Below, in pieces: positions 26,701 through 33,838 of a stretch of 64,000 bases of DNA (its first letter is position 1; the number at the start of each line of letters is the position of its first letter). The notes under the pieces were generated by a model. The model was not told the DNA's origin. It did not search any database and saw only the letters and a program-made list of their open reading frames with translations. The DNA is taken from positions 5,084,001 through 5,148,000 of the forward strand of contig NZ_QBDT01000001.1 of assembly GCF_004124325.1 (NCBI RefSeq), written 5' to 3'. Source of the stretch: Streptomyces sp. L2 (GTDB taxonomy: Bacteria > Actinomycetota > Actinomycetes > Streptomycetales > Streptomycetaceae). Both the position numbers and the translations under genes were made by a program.

Positions 26701-27485
26701 TCTCCGCACCCACCGTCCGGCGCGGCGCCGCCCGACCGGCTCGCGTCCCGATCGCCGCCCCCGCCCCGACCGCCGCGCGCCCCGCACCCCCCGCACGGTC
26801 CCAGCCCTCCGCCCCGACGGCTCCCGCGCCCTGGCCTCCCCCCTTCGTATCGGCCCCCTCCGGCCCCACCCCCACGGTCCAGCGCACCCCCGCCGCGACC
26901 GGCACGGCCGCCGCCCCACTGCGCCGCCCCGCCCCCGGTGCCCCCCTGCCCGTCGCCCCGCTGGCCGCGCCCACCGTGCAGCCGCCGTTGCCGCTGCCCG
27001 CGGCCCCCGGCGGCGGGTCCGGGGCGCCGACCGGCCCGAGCGGTCCACCCCCGGTGCTGAGCCGCCCGCCCGTCCTCCCGAGCAGCCCCCCGTCGCCCCC
27101 GGACCGGGCCCCGGTGCAGCGCGCCCTGTCCTCCTCCGGAGCCATCGGCACCCTCGCCGCCTCCGCCGCCTCGACCGTCTCCTCCACGCTGGGCCGGATG
27201 CGCCGTACCCGCAGGAGTACCTCGGCCGGCTCCGGTGGCGACGCACCGCCCCCGTACACGGCGTCCGGTGACGCCCCGCCGCCGTACGCCGCGGGCCCGG
27301 GAGGCGCCGGCGGGCTGCCGGCGTACTCGGAGAATCCCGGCAACGGGTTCGCCCCCCGCGCCCTCACCGAGCATCAGCTCGACCAGTTGGTGCGACTGAT
27401 CATTCCCAGGGTCACACGGCTGATCCGCACCGAACTCCGCATGGACCGCGAGCGGATCGGCCGGCTCCGCGACCCGAGGCACTGA
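23787..27485 (+). CDS. 1232-aa intrinsically disordered protein of the CIS operon with repeated VQR motifs
   Basis: GTG start three bases after the 52-aa gene. Almost the whole protein is Ala/Pro/Ser/Gly low complexity. Two parts look conserved: an N-terminal segment around residues 45-110 (LPPLQRALAPRTGSR; FGGSLPTWQNPSF) and the C-terminal ~40 residues (LTEHQLDQLVRLIIPRVTRL), an amphipathic helix. A short motif, hydrophobic/Pro-VQR, recurs at about residues 219, 588, 698, 852, 909, 938, 1029 and 1108, with LQR near 53. It contains a 15-bp and a 90-bp tandem repeat. There are no TM helices, so it does not look like an ordinary tape measure. It could be a length ruler, cargo or scaffold; the function is unknown. 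Confidence 0.75.
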   Translation: MGLLDRWRGRSPAGASAAPEPGAAATGDGTATSSEGSAAPTRAAAAGWTGLPPLQRALAPRTGSRAEAGVADARFGGSLPTWQNPSFMNTRSHAVLDGTTSAMLASSLSTPGAARPGLEGATEALPLRAPGQAPGADAGLPPAQRRRAVPLRRIPVAEPAPAATAAPSPAPLVPVEPVEPAARPVNAPRPVGGVRATPVPASSVPARRPSLTQARLAPTAVQRRALPTAARRETTPAPTPGGDGPDGGSGGAGSPAGAGGPAAPATPSNRPTGLGQPVRRGAAQPPTPSPRPPASPLPPPPVQAPATHTPGRAEAANVPDGLPTTRPSAAAPSAAAPSAAAPSAAAPSAAAPSAAAPSAAGSSARGSSAVGSSAAGGSVLGSPVVGSPGVGSSAGGSLAAGSSAAAGSALGPPVVGSPGVGSSAGGSLAAGSSAAAGSALGPPVVGSPGVGSSAGGSLAAGSSAAAGSALGPPVVGSPASGSPALGSSAAGSSAAGTPAISSSAAGTSPRGTSAVGSSAVGSSGTGSSRAGSSGTGSSGGAGSSGTGSSGPGAAGTGPSGARSSSARGGSAASASGSSSGASQGAQAPVQRSAVAGRTASHAGRGGPGAPAPSTPGGVTAPSSASSALPGRAEEASRTPFTPVQPAEASGSAIASPAGPVAPHGPRVPQTQPAPQAPQTQPAPQAPQTPRHAGQPPVVAVQRSAPSGARPKAAEASAPAPAARTADAPATAEPRGAAAPPASTPPAPGPRSAPIPASPTGAEGASTPPPVQGAAVRSAGTRPSSAGDAGAPRTPIGSARVATPASAASAQPSTPASSSPSTPSPDQRPAPGFASPPAPTGTPRPAAPPSALPQVQRTANGNPPRLGLGAPTSVRSGAGPAPVAVAPPASPPTGTPAPPPQPSPISAAPPPVQRKQAAPPVTSTPAPPPQPSSMSAAPPPVQRQQAAAPVAAARRTSAIGAPLSAAPVNATRLSAPTVRRGAARPARVPIAAPAPTAARPAPPARSQPSAPTAPAPWPPPFVSAPSGPTPTVQRTPAATGTAAAPLRRPAPGAPLPVAPLAAPTVQPPLPLPAAPGGGSGAPTGPSGPPPVLSRPPVLPSSPPSPPDRAPVQRALSSSGAIGTLAASAASTVSSTLGRMRRTRRSTSAGSGGDAPPPYTASGDAPPPYAAGPGGAGGLPAYSENPGNGFAPRALTEHQLDQLVRLIIPRVTRLIRTELRMDRERIGRLRDPRH
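24766..24866 (+). repeat. 15-bp tandem repeat, about seven copies, inside the disordered CIS gene
   Basis: cttcggccgcggcgc is repeated head to tail about seven times with no visible change, encoding the pentapeptide PSAAA. Identical copies imply recent slippage expansion. The unit is a multiple of three, so length change keeps the frame. Confidence 0.9.
24961..25230 (+). repeat. 90-bp tandem repeat, three copies, inside the disordered CIS gene
   Basis: cttcggctggggggtctttg recurs at 24961, 25051 and 25141. The units are identical over 90 bp until the last ten bases of copy three, and 24901-24960 is a diverged partial copy. Each encodes 30 residues of Ser/Ala/Gly (for example GSSAGGSLAAGSSAAAG). 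The unit keeps frame, so copy number can vary between strains without breaking the gene. Confidence 0.92.
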
Positions 27486-27593
27486 GCAGCACACCGGCCG
27501 GCGGCAGCCACCGCCGCCGTATCGCCACCGCCGTACCACCCCAGCCGTACCACCACAGCCATACCGAACAGCCCCTCAAGAAAGGCCCTCTCG

Positions 27594-28016
27594 ATGTCCA
27601 GAATGGACCCGGGCTCCACCATCTGGTTCTCCCTGTCCATCGACGGTGAGGACCTCGGCTACTTCAACGGGTGCGAGGGGCTGTCCTCCCAGGTCGAGGT
27701 CGAGCAGCGGCAGGAGGGCGGCAACAACGGCTTCGTGTGGCAGCTGCCGACCCGGGTGACCTTCTCCAACATCCGGCTCACCCGGCCGATCACACCGGAG
27801 ACCGCGAAGGTCGCCGCGTGGATCTCCTCCATCCAGACCGGGATCTCGCGGCCCACCGGGCAGATCCGGGCGCTGCGGGCCGACGGGTCCGAGGTGGCCA
27901 CCTGGGGTCTGCTCGACGTGCTCCCGGTCAGCTGGCAGGGCCCCTCCTTCGATCCCGCCAGCCCGGCCGTGGCCACGGAGGTCCTGGAGATCACCCACCA
28001 CGGTTTCACGGACTGA
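27594..28016 (+). CDS. Second tube-like protein (tube initiator / baseplate hub adaptor)
   Basis: A 140-aa protein with ATG preceded by AAGAAAGG. STIWFSLSIDGEDLGYFNGCEGLSSQVE and the C-terminal VATEVLEITHHGF mark the gp19/Hcp-like tail-tube fold, but the sequence differs clearly from the 148-aa tube protein. In contractile systems such a second tube paralogue caps the baseplate end of the tube and starts polymerisation (Afp5/Afp7-like position). Confidence 0.88.
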   Translation: MSRMDPGSTIWFSLSIDGEDLGYFNGCEGLSSQVEVEQRQEGGNNGFVWQLPTRVTFSNIRLTRPITPETAKVAAWISSIQTGISRPTGQIRALRADGSEVATWGLLDVLPVSWQGPSFDPASPAVATEVLEITHHGFTD

Positions 28017-28057
28017 AACGGACTGAAACGGACGGAACCGGAAGGAGATCTCCGACC

Positions 28058-28780
28058 ATGGTCAGCATTCCCCACATCGGCAGCAGCCTCGTCCGGGCCA
28101 CGCTCGCGATCCACGAACCGCCCCTGGGCGAGGGCAGCACCACGCCCGGCGCGCTCATGAAGACGTTCAAGTTCGAGTACAACCCCGCACAGTTGCAGCT
28201 GAGCCGCCGCGCCCAGTGGGGCGTCACCCCGGTCAAGGCCGAACGCAAGGGGCCCACACCGGAGTTCATGGGCGTGGAGCCCACGGAGATGAGCCTGGAG
28301 ATCTTCCTGGACCGCTCCGACGACCCCGACAGCAACGACGTCATGAAGATGGTCGAATCGCTGCTGCTGTGCCTGGAGGTGACCTCGACGTCCATCGCGG
28401 CGAACAAGCCCTCGCCGCCGTGGGTGGTCTTCCAGTGGGGGTCCTTCTCCACCGCGCGCTTCACGGCGTACGTGTCCTCGCTGTCCAGCACCTACTCCCT
28501 GTTCGGCACGAGCGGCATGCCCATCCGGGCCGCCGTCCAGCTCCAGCTGACCGAGATCCCCAGCAGGACGGCCGGGCAGAACCCGACGTCCGGGGCGCTC
28601 ACGGGGCAGCGCGTGCACCGGGTCGTCGCCGGGGACTCGCTGCAGTCGCTGGCCTGGCGGGAGTACGGCGACGCGAACGCCTGGCGGACGATCGCCGAGG
28701 CCAACGGCATCGACAACCCGGCCCACGTGTTCCCGGGCACGCAGCTCATCCTGCCCGCCGCATCGGAGGTGCGAGGCTGA
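28058..28780 (+). CDS. LysM-domain baseplate protein
   Basis: A 240-aa protein; the ATG follows GGAAGGAGA. The N-terminal ~170 residues (FKFEYNPAQLQLSRRAQWG; VEPTEMSLEIFLDRSDDPDS) match the tail-tube-connecting CIS family. The C-terminus is a LysM module (HRVVAGDSLQSLAWREYGD; IAEANGIDNPAHVFPGTQLI), as in Afp7/gp53-type baseplate proteins. LysM here serves assembly in the hub rather than wall binding in the systems studied. Overlaps vgrG by one base (TGATG). Confidence 0.9.
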   Translation: MVSIPHIGSSLVRATLAIHEPPLGEGSTTPGALMKTFKFEYNPAQLQLSRRAQWGVTPVKAERKGPTPEFMGVEPTEMSLEIFLDRSDDPDSNDVMKMVESLLLCLEVTSTSIAANKPSPPWVVFQWGSFSTARFTAYVSSLSSTYSLFGTSGMPIRAAVQLQLTEIPSRTAGQNPTSGALTGQRVHRVVAGDSLQSLAWREYGDANAWRTIAEANGIDNPAHVFPGTQLILPAASEVRG

Positions 28781-30693
28781 TGGTGCGTCCAGCGACGTCC
28801 GCCGTACTCAGGGTCGAGATCGACGGCAGGAAGCTGCCCGACACGGCGGCCCGCGCGCTCGTCGAGGGCCGGGTCGACCAGGGCGCCGGGGTGCCGGCCG
28901 CCTTCCAGCTCAGCTTCCGCGACCCGTTCCGGATCATGACGCACCAGCTGAACGCCGACTTCGGCAGCCGCGTCACCATCTCGACCGTCGCCGACGGCAA
29001 GGGCGTCGGCGACACCCTGCTGACCGGCGAGATCACCGGGTTCGAGGCCGACTACGACGGCACCGGCACGTACACCGTCATCCGGGGCTACGACTTCGGG
29101 CACCGGCTCATGCGCCAGCGCCGGGTCGCCGCGTACCGGAACCAGTCCGCGTCCGACATCGCCCGCAAGCTCGCCGCCAAGGACGGCGTGCCGGTCGGCA
29201 GGGTCGAGGCGACGAAGACGGTGTACGAGTTCATCAGCCAGTCCAACGTCACCGACTGGGACTTCCTCGCGCGGCTCGCCGACGAGAACGAGATGGTCAT
29301 GTCCGTCGACGCGGACGGCATGTTCCAGTTCGTGCGGGCGAAGCCGGCCTCGGGGGCACCCGCGACGAGCACGGAGGGCGACAAGAGCCCGTTCGTCCTC
29401 CAGGCCGGGCACGACATCCTGCGGCTGAGGGCGGCGGTGACCGCGTCCGACCAGATCGGGAAGGTCGAGGCGCGCGGCTGGGACGTCACCCAGAAGAAGG
29501 CGCTCAGCTCCGTCTCGCCCGCCACCGCCAACACGGAGTTCGCCATCGGCAGCTCGCCGGCCAAGGCGGCGGCCAAGTTCAAGCCGGGCACACTCGTCGA
29601 GACCTCCGTCCCGTACGACAAGTCGGCCGAGGTGAGGTACGCCTCCGACGCCCTCGCCGACGACGTCACCGCCTCCTTCGCCGAGGTGGAGGTGATCGCC
29701 CGGGGCAACCCGAAGCTGCGGCCGGGCGTCCCCGTGACGCTCACGCGCACCGGCAAGCCCTTCGAGGGCAAGTACACGGCCACCTCCGTACGGCACGTCT
29801 TCGACGACGGCAAGCACTACGAGTCGTGGGTGACCGTCAGCGGCCGGCAGTGGCGCTCCCTGTTCGGGCTGACCTCCGGCGGGGGCGGCACCGGCACCGG
29901 GGCCAAGCTGCCGGGCGTCGCCAACGCTCTCGTCACCGACGTGAACGACCCGCTCAAGCAGGGCCGGGTCCGGCTCAAGTTCCCCTGGCTGGACGACACG
30001 TACGTCAGCGACTGGACGCGCACGGTGCAGATGGGCGGCCTGGGCGGCGGCGGGGTGTTCCCGATGGACGTCAACGACGAGGTGCTCGTCGCGTTCGACC
30101 GGGGCGCCCTCGACCACCCGTTCGTGATCGGCGGGCTCTACAACGGCAAGGACAGGCCGACCACCGTCGGGGACGTGCCGCTGATCGACGCCGTGCGCAA
30201 GAAGGCGGCCCGGCACACCGTCTCCGACCGCGACGGCAACCGCATGGACCTGCTCAGCCAGAAGACCGCCCTGCGCAAGCAGGGAGTCCGGCTGGTCACC
30301 GGTGACCGGCAGCTGACCATCAACATGGACCGCACCAACACCGAGATCACCATCGACAGCAAGGGCTCGGTGAGCATCAAGGGCAGCCGCTCGGTGAGCG
30401 TCACCGCGGGCGCCGACCTGTCCCTGACCGGCGGGCGCAGCGTGAACATCAAGAGCGGCGGCGCGGTCAGCATCGAGGGCGGCGGCATGGTCAACGTGAA
30501 GGCCGGCGGCGAGATCGGGCTGGTCGCGGGCGGCGCCCTCAACGTGAACGCCGTCGGTCTGCTGTCCCTCAGCGGTGAGGGCACGGTGCAGATCAACTCG
30601 GTCGCCAACACGACGATCAAGGCGATGTCGACGGCGATCGCCAGCGAGCTGTTCGTCGTCACCACGTTCCCGATCGTGGGGGTGGTGCCGTGA
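28780..30693 (+). CDS. VgrG-like spike/hub protein
   Basis: A 637-aa protein. The N-terminal gp27-like hub domain runs to about residue 360. A gp5-type OB-fold follows (GVANALVTDVNDPLKQGRVR; VLVAFDRGALDHPFVIGGLY) near 380-460, then a beta-helix needle of short repeats (SVSIKGSRSVSVTAG; GMVNVKAGGEIGLVAGG) to about 625. The tip ends with a hydrophobic VTTFPIVGVVP. It is the trimeric spike that punctures the target membrane. No fused effector domain is visible. Confidence 0.93.
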   Translation: MVRPATSAVLRVEIDGRKLPDTAARALVEGRVDQGAGVPAAFQLSFRDPFRIMTHQLNADFGSRVTISTVADGKGVGDTLLTGEITGFEADYDGTGTYTVIRGYDFGHRLMRQRRVAAYRNQSASDIARKLAAKDGVPVGRVEATKTVYEFISQSNVTDWDFLARLADENEMVMSVDADGMFQFVRAKPASGAPATSTEGDKSPFVLQAGHDILRLRAAVTASDQIGKVEARGWDVTQKKALSSVSPATANTEFAIGSSPAKAAAKFKPGTLVETSVPYDKSAEVRYASDALADDVTASFAEVEVIARGNPKLRPGVPVTLTRTGKPFEGKYTATSVRHVFDDGKHYESWVTVSGRQWRSLFGLTSGGGGTGTGAKLPGVANALVTDVNDPLKQGRVRLKFPWLDDTYVSDWTRTVQMGGLGGGGVFPMDVNDEVLVAFDRGALDHPFVIGGLYNGKDRPTTVGDVPLIDAVRKKAARHTVSDRDGNRMDLLSQKTALRKQGVRLVTGDRQLTINMDRTNTEITIDSKGSVSIKGSRSVSVTAGADLSLTGGRSVNIKSGGAVSIEGGGMVNVKAGGEIGLVAGGALNVNAVGLLSLSGEGTVQINSVANTTIKAMSTAIASELFVVTTFPIVGVVP

Positions 30694-30779
30694 GGGGCGG
30701 CGGCGTCCGGGCGGTGGACGGTGGCCCCCGCCGCCGTGAGTGCAGGGTTCGTGTCCCCCGAAGGCGGGTGTGGTTCTGA
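30690..30779 (+). CDS. Possible 29-aa coupled mini-ORF between vgrG and gp25 genes
   Basis: GTG at 30690 overlaps the vgrG stop (GTGA), and the frame ends with TGA at 30777-30779, sharing one base with the ATG of the next gene. The product is very basic (for example GPRRRECRVRVPRRRVWF). The fit of both ends is neat but could be chance, since Arg-rich frames are easily open at this G+C. It may simply be a leader that keeps ribosomes moving to the gp25 gene. Confidence 0.25.
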   Translation: MRGGGVRAVDGGPRRRECRVRVPRRRVWF

Positions 30780-31237
30780 TGTCCGAACAGTTCGTCGGCT
30801 CCGGGTGGTCGTTCCCGCTGCGCATCGGGCCGACCGGCGGCATCGCCCTGGTCAGCGGCGAGCGGGAGATCGAGGAGTCGATCCGGCTCGTGCTGTCGAC
30901 CGCGCCGGGGGAGCGGCCCATGCGGCCCGAGTTCGGCTGCGCCATCCACGACCTGGTGTTCGCCCCGGTCAACGAGCAGACCGCGGGCCGCATCCAGCAC
31001 GAGGTGGCCACCACCCTCGACCGCTGGGAGCCGCGCATCGAGGTCACCGACGTCGCGGTCACCGCGGGCACCGACCGCAGCGTCCTCTACATCGACGTCC
31101 GCTACGAGATCCGCGGCACCAACAACCCGCGCAGCCTCGTCTTCCCGTTCTACGTCATCCCCTCCCACGAGGAGGACGGCGCCGGCGGCCCCTTCGGCGA
31201 CGGCCCCGGCAGCGACTCCCCCGAAAGCGACCGCTGA
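30779..31237 (+). CDS. gp25-like baseplate wedge protein
   Basis: A 152-aa protein from ATG 30779; a longer in-frame version from 30740 adds residues without family support. GWSFPLRIGPTGGIALVSGEREIEES, then STAPGERPMRPEFGCAIHDL, is the signature of the gp25/Afp9 family, where the ExR-type segment nucleates sheath assembly. TGATG overlap with the baseplate J gene. Confidence 0.92.
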   Translation: MSEQFVGSGWSFPLRIGPTGGIALVSGEREIEESIRLVLSTAPGERPMRPEFGCAIHDLVFAPVNEQTAGRIQHEVATTLDRWEPRIEVTDVAVTAGTDRSVLYIDVRYEIRGTNNPRSLVFPFYVIPSHEEDGAGGPFGDGPGSDSPESDR

Positions 31238-33198
31238 TGCCCCTGCCCTCCCCGAACCTCGACGACCGCCGCTTCCAGCAGTTCGTCGACGACGCCAAGC
31301 GCTACATCCAGCAGCGCGCCCCGGAGTGGACCGACCACAACGTCTCCGACCCCGGTGTCACCCTCGTCGAGACGGTCGCGCACATGGCCGACCAGATCGT
31401 CTACCGGCTCAACCGGGTGCCGGAGAAGAACCACCTCGCGTTCCTCGACCTCGTCGGCATCACCCTCTTCCCGCCGGCCGCCGCCCGTACCGACGTCACG
31501 TTCTGGCTGTCGGCGCCTCAGGAGGACGTCGTACACGTGCCCCTCGGGGCGGAAGTCGCCACGCTGCGCACCGAGAGCGAGGACGCGGTCGTCTTCGCCA
31601 CCGAGCGGGAACTGGCCGTCGTACCGTGCGAGGTGCGGTTCCTGCTGACGCAGGCGAGCGGCCAGGCCGTCACCGACCTGACGGCGGACCTCGCCGAGGC
31701 CAAGGACCTCATGGTGTTCGCCGAGTCGCCGCACCCCGGCGACTGCATGCTCATCGGCCTCAGCGCGGCCGTCCCGCACTGCGCGGTCGTCCTCGAACTC
31801 GACTCCCGCGTAGACGGCGTCGGCGTCGACCCGCGCCAGCCGCCGCTGGAGTGGGAGGCGTGGACCGCGGACGGCTGGCAGCCCTGCGAGGTGGACCGCG
31901 ACGGCACCGGCGGCCTCAACCGGCCGGGCGAGGTCGTCCTGCACGTGCCCGGCGGCCACGTCCTGTCCCGCAACGGCGGCCAGGAGGCGGGCTGGCTGCG
32001 CTGCCGCGTCACCGAACCGCACCCCGCCCAGCCGTTCTACACGACCTCCCCGACCGTCCGCTCCGCCGAGGGCTACACGATGGGCGGCACCACCCCCGCC
32101 GTCCACGCCGAGACCGTCCACGACGAAGCACTCGGCGAGTCCACCGGCCTGCCCGGGCAGCGGCTCCGCCTCCAGCACGCGCCCGTCGTCGGCGACCACC
32201 CGCCGCTGCTGCTGCAGAGCGCCGAGTACGAGGAGGGCTGGACCGACTGGCAGGTCGTCCCGCACTTCGCCGCCTCCGGACCCGGGGACCGGCACATCAC
32301 CCTGGACGCCACCACCGGGGAGATCGCCTTCGGCCCCGCCGTCCGCGAACCCGACGGCACACTGCGGCAGTTCGGTGCCGTCGCACCCAAGGGCGCGGTC
32401 CTCCGCGCCCGCCGCTACCGCACCGGCGGCGGCCGCGCCGGCAACGTCGCCCGCGGCGCCGTGCAGATCCTGCGCACCTCCATCCCGTACATCGCCGAGG
32501 TCACCAACCGCGAGGCCGCGCGCGGCGGCGTCGACGGCGAGACCGTCGAGGAGGCCAAGGTCCGCGCGCCCATCACCCTGCGCGCCCAGGAACGGGCCGT
32601 CACCCTGCGGGACTACGAGGAGCTGGCCCGCCGGGCCGCCCCCGAGACCGCCCGCATCACCTGCCTGGAGGGCGAGGAGAGCGAGCACGGCGCCTACGCG
32701 GTGCGGGTGCTGGTGGTGCCGCAGGCGGTACCGGACCCCGGTGGACGGCTCAGATTCGAGCAACTCGTCCCCGGGGACAGCCTGTTGGAGCGCATCACCC
32801 GCCATCTCGACGAACGGCGGCTGATCGGCACCCGGCTGGCGGTCGGACCGCCCTTCTACCAGGGCGTCACGGTGGTCGCCACGGTGCACGCCTTCAAGGG
32901 CGTCGACACCGACCGGGTACGCCGCGAGGCCCACGACGCGCTCTACCGCCACATCGACCCGCTGACCGGCGGCGCGGACGGCAGGGGCTGGCCGTTCGGA
33001 CGGCCCGTGCAGTCCGGCGAGATCTTCGCGGTGCTGCAACGGGTGCCCGGCGTGGAACTGGTCGACCAGGTGATCCTGCACGCGGCCGACCCGCTCACCG
33101 GCAAACGCGGCGAGGCCACCGACCGCATCGACCTGGACGCGCCGTCCCTGGTGTTCTCCTTCGACCACCGCGTCCGCGTCATCGGGGAGGGCTCGTGA
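31237..33198 (+). CDS. Baseplate J-like protein
   Basis: A 653-aa protein. MPLPSPNLDDRRFQQFVDDA, then NVSDPGVTLVETVAHMADQI, opens the protein as in Afp11/gpJ-type wedge proteins. ERAVTLRDYEELARRAAPETAR near 450 and a C-terminal GRPVQSGEIFAVLQRVPGVE complete the fold. With gp25 and gpI it forms the wedge that triggers contraction. Confidence 0.92.
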   Translation: MPLPSPNLDDRRFQQFVDDAKRYIQQRAPEWTDHNVSDPGVTLVETVAHMADQIVYRLNRVPEKNHLAFLDLVGITLFPPAAARTDVTFWLSAPQEDVVHVPLGAEVATLRTESEDAVVFATERELAVVPCEVRFLLTQASGQAVTDLTADLAEAKDLMVFAESPHPGDCMLIGLSAAVPHCAVVLELDSRVDGVGVDPRQPPLEWEAWTADGWQPCEVDRDGTGGLNRPGEVVLHVPGGHVLSRNGGQEAGWLRCRVTEPHPAQPFYTTSPTVRSAEGYTMGGTTPAVHAETVHDEALGESTGLPGQRLRLQHAPVVGDHPPLLLQSAEYEEGWTDWQVVPHFAASGPGDRHITLDATTGEIAFGPAVREPDGTLRQFGAVAPKGAVLRARRYRTGGGRAGNVARGAVQILRTSIPYIAEVTNREAARGGVDGETVEEAKVRAPITLRAQERAVTLRDYEELARRAAPETARITCLEGEESEHGAYAVRVLVVPQAVPDPGGRLRFEQLVPGDSLLERITRHLDERRLIGTRLAVGPPFYQGVTVVATVHAFKGVDTDRVRREAHDALYRHIDPLTGGADGRGWPFGRPVQSGEIFAVLQRVPGVELVDQVILHAADPLTGKRGEATDRIDLDAPSLVFSFDHRVRVIGEGS

Positions 33199-33232
33199 GC
33201 AGGTCCGTCCAGCGCGCCGGGGGGTGGCACGG

Positions 33233-33838
33233 ATGAGGGGCGCGATCGACGGGCTCGGTTCGTCCGCGCCCATCGGCCCGATGCTGCCGGCCGTGTTCGC
33301 CGACGACGACCTCGCACAGCGGTTCGTCGGCGGCCTCGACGACACCGTCGCGCCGATCCTCAACGTGCTCGACTGCGTCGACGCCTACTTCACGCCGTCG
33401 CTCGCACCACTCGACTTCACCCAGTACCTCGGGGCGTGGATCGGCGCCGAGACCGACGGCAGCGAACCGGAGGACAGGCTGCGCGCCGCCGTGGCCGCCG
33501 CCGCCCGTCTCCACCGGGTCCGCGGCACCCGGCGCGGACTCGCCGAGGCGGTGCGGCTCGCCTTCGGCGTCGAACCGGAGATCACGGAGAGCGGGGCCGC
33601 CGACTGGAGCGGCCGTCCGCTCGGCCCCGTCCCCGGCGAGACGCGGCCCAGGCTGCACGTGCACATCCGGCTGCCCCACCCCACCCGTGCGGACGAACAC
33701 CGCCTGGACACCCTCGTGTCCGCCGCCCGCCCCGCCCACATGCCGTACACGGTCCAGGTGACCCGGGCCGCGGGGCGGGTTCGTCCCGCGCCCGCAGGGT
33801 CGCCGGACGAACCCGCCGAAAGGACCCAGGAGAGATGA
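33233..33838 (+). CDS. Phage tail protein I (gpI/Afp12-like) baseplate component
   Basis: A 201-aa protein from ATG 33233 (GGGGGG upstream); a GTG nine bases earlier is in frame. VLDCVDAYFTPSLAPLDFTQYLGAWIG, then RLRAAVAAAARLHRVRGTRRGLAEAV, is the recognised tail protein P2 gpI-like pattern. Overlaps the next gene by four bases (ATGA). The C-terminal extension is disordered and rich in Pro and Arg. Confidence 0.88.
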   Translation: MRGAIDGLGSSAPIGPMLPAVFADDDLAQRFVGGLDDTVAPILNVLDCVDAYFTPSLAPLDFTQYLGAWIGAETDGSEPEDRLRAAVAAAARLHRVRGTRRGLAEAVRLAFGVEPEITESGAADWSGRPLGPVPGETRPRLHVHIRLPHPTRADEHRLDTLVSAARPAHMPYTVQVTRAAGRVRPAPAGSPDEPAERTQER

